From positions 1 through 11,869 of the forward strand of contig CAKVMU010000029.1 in the NCBI GenBank assembly GCA_934773085.1: 11,869 bases of DNA, in the 5' to 3' direction. This DNA comes from an uncultured Candidatus Melainabacteria bacterium. Lineage in GTDB: Bacteria > Cyanobacteriota > Vampirovibrionia > Gastranaerophilales > Gastranaerophilaceae. This document shows, one piece after another, positions 7,159 to 11,869 of this stretch. How positions within the stretch are numbered: the first letter of the stretch is position 1; every line of letters begins with the position of its first letter. The notes below the pieces were generated by a model. That model was not told the origin of the DNA and did not search any database. It saw nothing but the letters and a program-made list of their open reading frames with translations. Made by a program: the position numbers and the translations under genes.

Positions 7159-10100
7159 ATGACCGATTTAACAGTAAGACAAAAACAAGTATTTGATAAT
7201 TATAAGAAAACACACCCTAAAATGAGTGATGCGGAAATCCTTTCTGCTCTTGTAAATTTAGGACAAATTCAATTATCAGAAACACAAAAACTGTCATTAT
7301 TCAATAATCCTACAAATGATAATTCCGATATGGGATTAAAATTAGAACATTCTGCTAATCTTACAAATAATCAGCCAGAAATGGTTGAAAAAGCAAACGA
7401 TGCATTAATGGCAAAAATAGACCAACAACAAGCTATACTCAATAAAACAAAAAAAGAACAGGGATTTTTAGGCAAGTCTTGGGATTGGTTTAAAAACATA
7501 ACCGGAATCGGTGACAGTTCAAATAAAGCACAAAAGCAACTGGATAAAGAAAGAAATCTAGTTATACAAATTCAAAATGAGAACATCAACCATGAAGACT
7601 TTAAAGATGCCACAGGATTAGATTATAGTAAAGAAAATCTGCAAAAATTGAAAAATGGCGAACTAGAATTAAAATCAACCGAAAAAATAAAAGGCTATCA
7701 AGAAGGGCAAGAAATGGCAACTGATGTGATAGCAGATATGACAGCGGGTATGGTTGCATTTGGCATATATACAGCAGCCGTGGCAGCAACACCGTTTACA
7801 GGCGGTACTTCAATAGCCGTTGGCATTGCCGCAGCAACTGCAACTGGATCATTATTAAAAACCGGTCTAAAATATGCTGATGCCAAAAGTGGTGACAAAG
7901 AGTACAAAGGCAAAGAGTTTGGCAAAGATATACTTACAGGTGGTTTAAATGGTGTATTAGCACCTGTTACAGCCGGTTTAGGCGGTGCAATTGGAAAAAC
8001 TGTTGCTACTAAATTAGGAGTTCAAGCTGTTACACAAGTCGGAAAACAGGTTACAAAAGAAGTTGGGATGGAACTCGCCGAGCAGGGCGGGAAAGAAGTA
8101 CTTAAAGACGGATTTAAACAAACATTTAAAACATTATTATCAAAACCAACCGCATTAACATTTGAAGGGGGTAGTAAGACAGGAAGAATATTAGCTTGGG
8201 GGGCTGAAGCATCAACAGCCGGTGCTGCTTGGGGCGGTGTTGATGGTGGTGCAAGAACAACATACGACCAAGTTGAATCAGGAGAAAACATAGATGTTAG
8301 TCAAATTGCAATGTCAACGGTTGAAGGAACAGTTGGCGGTGCAGTGGCCGGACTTGGTTTTGGTGGTGCAATAAAAGGCGTAAGTAAATTATTTGGCAAA
8401 TTTAGAGGTAAAATTTTTGGCAAAGGCAAACCAAAGGCAGAAGCCAGCAAAGGCAATGCCACAGTTGAATATCAAACAGTTAACACAGAAGAAAAATTAA
8501 TGACAAATTCTTCACAAATTATAAAACCAGCTGCAGAAAATGTTCAACTCGCATTGAATACGGAATACAAAGCCATAATAGAAAAAGACCTACGATTAAG
8601 TGATGAAGTCAAAGCAATTTTATTGAAAGAAACAGACGCAAATTTAATGCAAAAACGAATTGAATTATGCGAAGCTTTAAAATGTGAATTTAGAATTGGT
8701 GACGAAAGATATAATTCACTAATAAAAGAGATGCCGATAGAAACTATCGAAGAAAAACTGAAATTATATGAACTTGTTAAAAAAGACCCTCAGTACGAAG
8801 AATATATTAAAGAAATATTCTTTGATAAAAATTGTAAAACATTAGAAGATTTAAAAACAATTAAAAAAACAGATATAGAGCTAAAATTAAAACAAGAGGA
8901 AAAAATAAAACAAGCAGAATTATTAGAACTTGAATGGCAAGCAAAGGTACAAGAAAGTTACAAAAAAATAGAACAGACTTTTGGAAAAACAAAAGAAGAA
9001 ATTCTAGATGAATGTGCTTCTTATAGTGTCACCAGTACCGAAAAAATGGTTAATATTATAAGCGAATGTATTGATAAAGCAAAAAATTTAGATAAAAATC
9101 TGGATTTTAAGAGGTTCTATGAACTGGCAATGTTACAAAATGAAAATGAGTATAAGATTAACTTTTTAGAAATAGAAACATTATTTAGCGAAAACCCAAA
9201 TATAACAAAATTTCTTAATGCTTTTAGACGCTCTGCACAAATGGTAGTGGATGAGCATGATGCAATTCTTGAGAACAAATTAAAACTATTTACAAAAATT
9301 ATTGAATGCAAAGAACCTCCAATATTGAAAAATGATAGAATATGGAACTCCGAATTATCACAAAATATTTTCAGTTATTTGGGACAAGATTGTACTGATT
9401 TAAGATTAAACTTATTAAAATTAGCCTGCAAAGATAACAAAAATACTAATTTTATACTTGATTGCATAGAAAAAGTTAATGCTAAAGAGATGTATAACGT
9501 CATAGATAAAATATTGAAAATAGAGCCTTTAATAAAAGATGAATCTAGCATGTCTCGCATATCCGAAATTTTTAATACAAAAGACTTTAACTGTGAAAAA
9601 GTAAATATATTTTTAGATTATGTACTACAAAACAAAGAATTCGCCAATTCAAAGATGTTATTGCAAAATGCATCTGCGATATTACACACAATTGCTTCTC
9701 AAAATGAATATTTACCTATTTTAGAAAAGATAATATCCAACAAAGATATTTATAGTAATGACGCAATTATAAATCACTTCAATGGTTTAATTTCAAGTGT
9801 ATATTACCAATTAGACCAAAAAGTTCTAGCAAAAAACAAGTTAACAATGTTTAATTATTTACTTGAAGAACCAAAACTTTTAAAAAACAAAGAATTACTG
9901 GATACCTATATGCATAGCATTGAATATGCCGGTGAAGAAACTGCTGAAGTAAATGCCAAACTGCATTATTTAAAACAACTTTTTAGTAATAAGTATGACG
10001 AATCTAAATATGCTGAAAAATTTTTTAATAGTTTTTCATCAATTGATTCAATGGAAAATGCTCAAAACTTTTTATCTGCAATTAAAATAATATCTACTGA

Positions 10101-11869
10101 CAAATTTTCAGAAGAACTAGCAGAAAAAATTATGATATTCTCTAATAATAAAAATGCATTAGAATTTGTTAAATTTGTTTCTGAAAATGAAAAATTAATG
10201 AATGATAAAGCTTTTATTGACAATTATTTTGGAGATATTATTGGCAATTTATCAATAAAAAGTGGTCTAAGCCTTGAAAATACAATAAAAATCATTAATA
10301 CGCCCGAATTATATACAAAAGAAAATCTAATGTTATGCAAAATTATTGGTAAAAAGGAATGCATTGCTCAAGATGAAACAGTACAAAATGCCATTCTAAG
10401 ATGGGTAGAAAATAAAAATATCAGTCGTGAATTAATAAAAGATTTGGCAAAAAATCTTGATGAAAACAATGTAAAATTTGTGGAAAAATATATAAATAAT
10501 CCCGATTTTGAACCAAAATCAGCACTTCAATCTATTTTAGAAACATTTAGCCAATTATATTTTAATCAGGATTTAACCTATAAAGAAATTACAGAAATTT
10601 TGTGCGAAAATAAAACATTCCCAAAAGACTTAATCTCTGAAATTGTACAATATTCTCATAAACTAAATAAAGAGTTTATTTTAAAACTTGTAAATGATAA
10701 CAACATTAGTAAAGAAAATATTCCAAGATTAGCATATTTAACACAAAATTCCGTAGCAGTAATAAACTCACTAGAAGATTTGAATAATAGAATTGCATTA
10801 ATAGAAAAACTCATTCATGATAAAGAACTTGGTTTCCCACAAAAAGGAATTGCCAGTTTTGTAGAAGCTCGTTTAATAGAAGATACAACAGATCCAAAAT
10901 TGTTAAATAAACAATATATGAACCTATTTAAAAAAATTGCAGAAAAAAATGGTACTGCAATGGATATGACATTAGCAAATGCATTTTTTGAGTTTTGCGA
11001 AAAATCGAATTACCAAGAATTATCAAGAACTCAAAAAAGAGAATTCTTGTATAAATTATTGGAACAGAAAAACAATATTGCTTCTGAAGAAAACACCGGA
11101 ATATTATCACTTATACCAAAAAATGAACAAGAATATGTTGATATTATTAAAACAATAACTAACGATTTAAACATGAACCTGAAACCTTTATCTTCAAGCG
11201 AACTTAATTTATTTACAAAAGAGTTAAATAGTTTAATATCACATAGTAGTAGCATAGAACCTGCGCAAACGAGGGCTATATGCCAAAACATAGCAAAATT
11301 TATGCCGGAAATTTTTGCAGAAAATAAAGCGACTATTTCAGATAAGTTAATATTAACTTTAGACAAAGTTATGAAAAATGAAACATTTGAAAAATTATCA
11401 GATAAAGACAAACAAATTCTTTTCCTATCTACTTTATTACAAACCGAAAGAAAAGGATTTACCGGAACAGATAAAGCATTTGATGCATACTTTATCGCAA
11501 AGAAACTTAATTTATCAGATAACGAAGCGAACCGAATATACACAATAGTAGAAAGTTCTGATTTGGTTCAACAATTTATGGCTACTTCTAAAACAGAAAC
11601 AGTTATAAGCGGTTTTAGACAGAATCAAACTATTGTTGGCTCAGAAAGAGAAGATTTATTTGACTTGGCCGCATTTAGACTACAAAACGGTAACGATTTT
11701 GAACTTGCAAGAATTTTATATTCTGCTAATGAACCCGAAGGTTTAACAAGACATTTTGACAAACTTTTACAACGCAGAATCAAAGAAATTAAAGCAACTA
11801 ATTTTATTATGCCTCAAACATCTAAAAGTGTTTATGAAGCAAAAGCCAAACCTATGACCATCTGGAGAG
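7159..11869 (+). CDS. Giant multidomain protein (at least 1570 residues), 3' end missing
   Basis: The frame is open from the ATG to the window edge with no stop, 1570 codons plus one base. I cannot name it. Visible layout: residues 1-185 are polar, with a Trp-containing patch GKSWDWFKNITGIGDSS near 113-129; no N-terminal signal peptide. Residues 186-414 are rich in Gly and Ala, with hydrophobic hairpin-like stretches at about 190-235, 255-285 and 350-405, including GGVDGGARTTYDQVESGE from residue 359. Residues about 415-435 are basic and glycine-rich. Residues about 535-620 are strongly charged and could form a coiled coil. From about 640 to 1400 the sequence is a run of Leu/Ile-patterned helices rich in Lys and Asn, like an alpha-solenoid. 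Residues 1415-1474 resemble an HD-phosphohydrolase helix bundle lacking the HD pair. An effector, toxin-like or surface role is conceivable from the hydrophobic module and size, but is inference. The missing C-terminus may hold the active domain. Confidence 0.9.
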   Translation, partial: MTDLTVRQKQVFDNYKKTHPKMSDAEILSALVNLGQIQLSETQKLSLFNNPTNDNSDMGLKLEHSANLTNNQPEMVEKANDALMAKIDQQQAILNKTKKEQGFLGKSWDWFKNITGIGDSSNKAQKQLDKERNLVIQIQNENINHEDFKDATGLDYSKENLQKLKNGELELKSTEKIKGYQEGQEMATDVIADMTAGMVAFGIYTAAVAATPFTGGTSIAVGIAAATATGSLLKTGLKYADAKSGDKEYKGKEFGKDILTGGLNGVLAPVTAGLGGAIGKTVATKLGVQAVTQVGKQVTKEVGMELAEQGGKEVLKDGFKQTFKTLLSKPTALTFEGGSKTGRILAWGAEASTAGAAWGGVDGGARTTYDQVESGENIDVSQIAMSTVEGTVGGAVAGLGFGGAIKGVSKLFGKFRGKIFGKGKPKAEASKGNATVEYQTVNTEEKLMTNSSQIIKPAAENVQLALNTEYKAIIEKDLRLSDEVKAILLKETDANLMQKRIELCEALKCEFRIGDERYNSLIKEMPIETIEEKLKLYELVKKDPQYEEYIKEIFFDKNCKTLEDLKTIKKTDIELKLKQEEKIKQAELLELEWQAKVQESYKKIEQTFGKTKEEILDECASYSVTSTEKMVNIISECIDKAKNLDKNLDFKRFYELAMLQNENEYKINFLEIETLFSENPNITKFLNAFRRSAQMVVDEHDAILENKLKLFTKIIECKEPPILKNDRIWNSELSQNIFSYLGQDCTDLRLNLLKLACKDNKNTNFILDCIEKVNAKEMYNVIDKILKIEPLIKDESSMSRISEIFNTKDFNCEKVNIFLDYVLQNKEFANSKMLLQNASAILHTIASQNEYLPILEKIISNKDIYSNDAIINHFNGLISSVYYQLDQKVLAKNKLTMFNYLLEEPKLLKNKELLDTYMHSIEYAGEETAEVNAKLHYLKQLFSNKYDESKYAEKFFNSFSSIDSMENAQNFLSAIKIISTDKFSEELAEKIMIFSNNKNALEFVKFVSENEKLMNDKAFIDNYFGDIIGNLSIKSGLSLENTIKIINTPELYTKENLMLCKIIGKKECIAQDETVQNAILRWVENKNISRELIKDLAKNLDENNVKFVEKYINNPDFEPKSALQSILETFSQLYFNQDLTYKEITEILCENKTFPKDLISEIVQYSHKLNKEFILKLVNDNNISKENIPRLAYLTQNSVAVINSLEDLNNRIALIEKLIHDKELGFPQKGIASFVEARLIEDTTDPKLLNKQYMNLFKKIAEKNGTAMDMTLANAFFEFCEKSNYQELSRTQKREFLYKLLEQKNNIASEENTGILSLIPKNEQEYVDIIKTITNDLNMNLKPLSSSELNLFTKELNSLISHSSSIEPAQTRAICQNIAKFMPEIFAENKATISDKLILTLDKVMKNETFEKLSDKDKQILFLSTLLQTERKGFTGTDKAFDAYFIAKKLNLSDNEANRIYTIVESSDLVQQFMATSKTETVISGFRQNQTIVGSEREDLFDLAAFRLQNGNDFELARILYSANEPEGLTRHFDKLLQRRIKEIKATNFIMPQTSKSVYEAKAKPMTIWR

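Noticed and set aside
7601..8291. Minus-strand open frames at 7601-7792, 7698-7925 and 8022-8291
   Set aside because: They are antisense to the uninterrupted plus-strand frame; their Pro/Ala/Ser-rich or Leu-rich composition is the mirror of Gly/Ala and Lys/Asn codons.
11031..11543. 170-codon minus-strand open frame
   Set aside because: It is antisense to the giant frame, low complexity in Ser, Phe and Leu, and without a ribosome binding site; it is best read as a shadow of A-rich coding sequence.

Overview
The window looks like chromosomal DNA of a low-GC bacterium using the standard code (TAA and TGA stops are both used). The best guess is an uncultured gut lineage of the Gastranaerophilales/Melainabacteria type. 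The reasons are the cytosolic GAF-GGDEF protein beside housekeeping genes, an Asn-rich N-terminus of the form INNT...FKGG, and a giant Lys/Asn/Ile-rich protein with a Gly/Ala module. This rests on remembered family resemblance, not on any search; a low-GC Firmicute is the main alternative. No tRNA, rRNA, CRISPR array, insertion sequence or attachment site was seen.

Left part (1-5685, minus strand): one tightly packed gene string. In transcription order it is a membrane-anchored TPR protein, a GAF-GAF-GGDEF diguanylate cyclase, tsaE, tsaB, thrC and proB, which runs off the left edge about 25 residues short of a usual end. The junctions are overlaps of 11, 8 and 4 bases, then gaps of 27 and 3 bases, so co-transcription and translational coupling are likely. 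TsaE and TsaB belong to the tRNA t6A machinery, whose substrate is threonine, the product of ThrC. ProB starts proline synthesis. The cyclase has intact GGEEF and inhibitory RxxD sites.

Middle (5686-7158): a 105-base divergent spacer carries a TATAAT box so close to the TPR start codon that its transcript may be leaderless. The plus strand then carries a 405-residue lysine-rich helical protein of unknown function with one EF-hand-like calcium loop. A 150-base spacer with a weak hairpin and a TATAAT box follows.

Right part (7159-11869, plus strand): one reading frame stays open for at least 1570 codons to the window edge. It encodes a giant protein made of a polar N-terminus, a Gly/Ala-rich hydrophobic hairpin module, a charged helical segment, a long helical solenoid, and an HD-phosphohydrolase-like segment whose HD pair appears replaced by Gln-Thr. 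This is the least explained and most interesting object in the window. Any link between it and the EF-hand-like neighbour is speculative.
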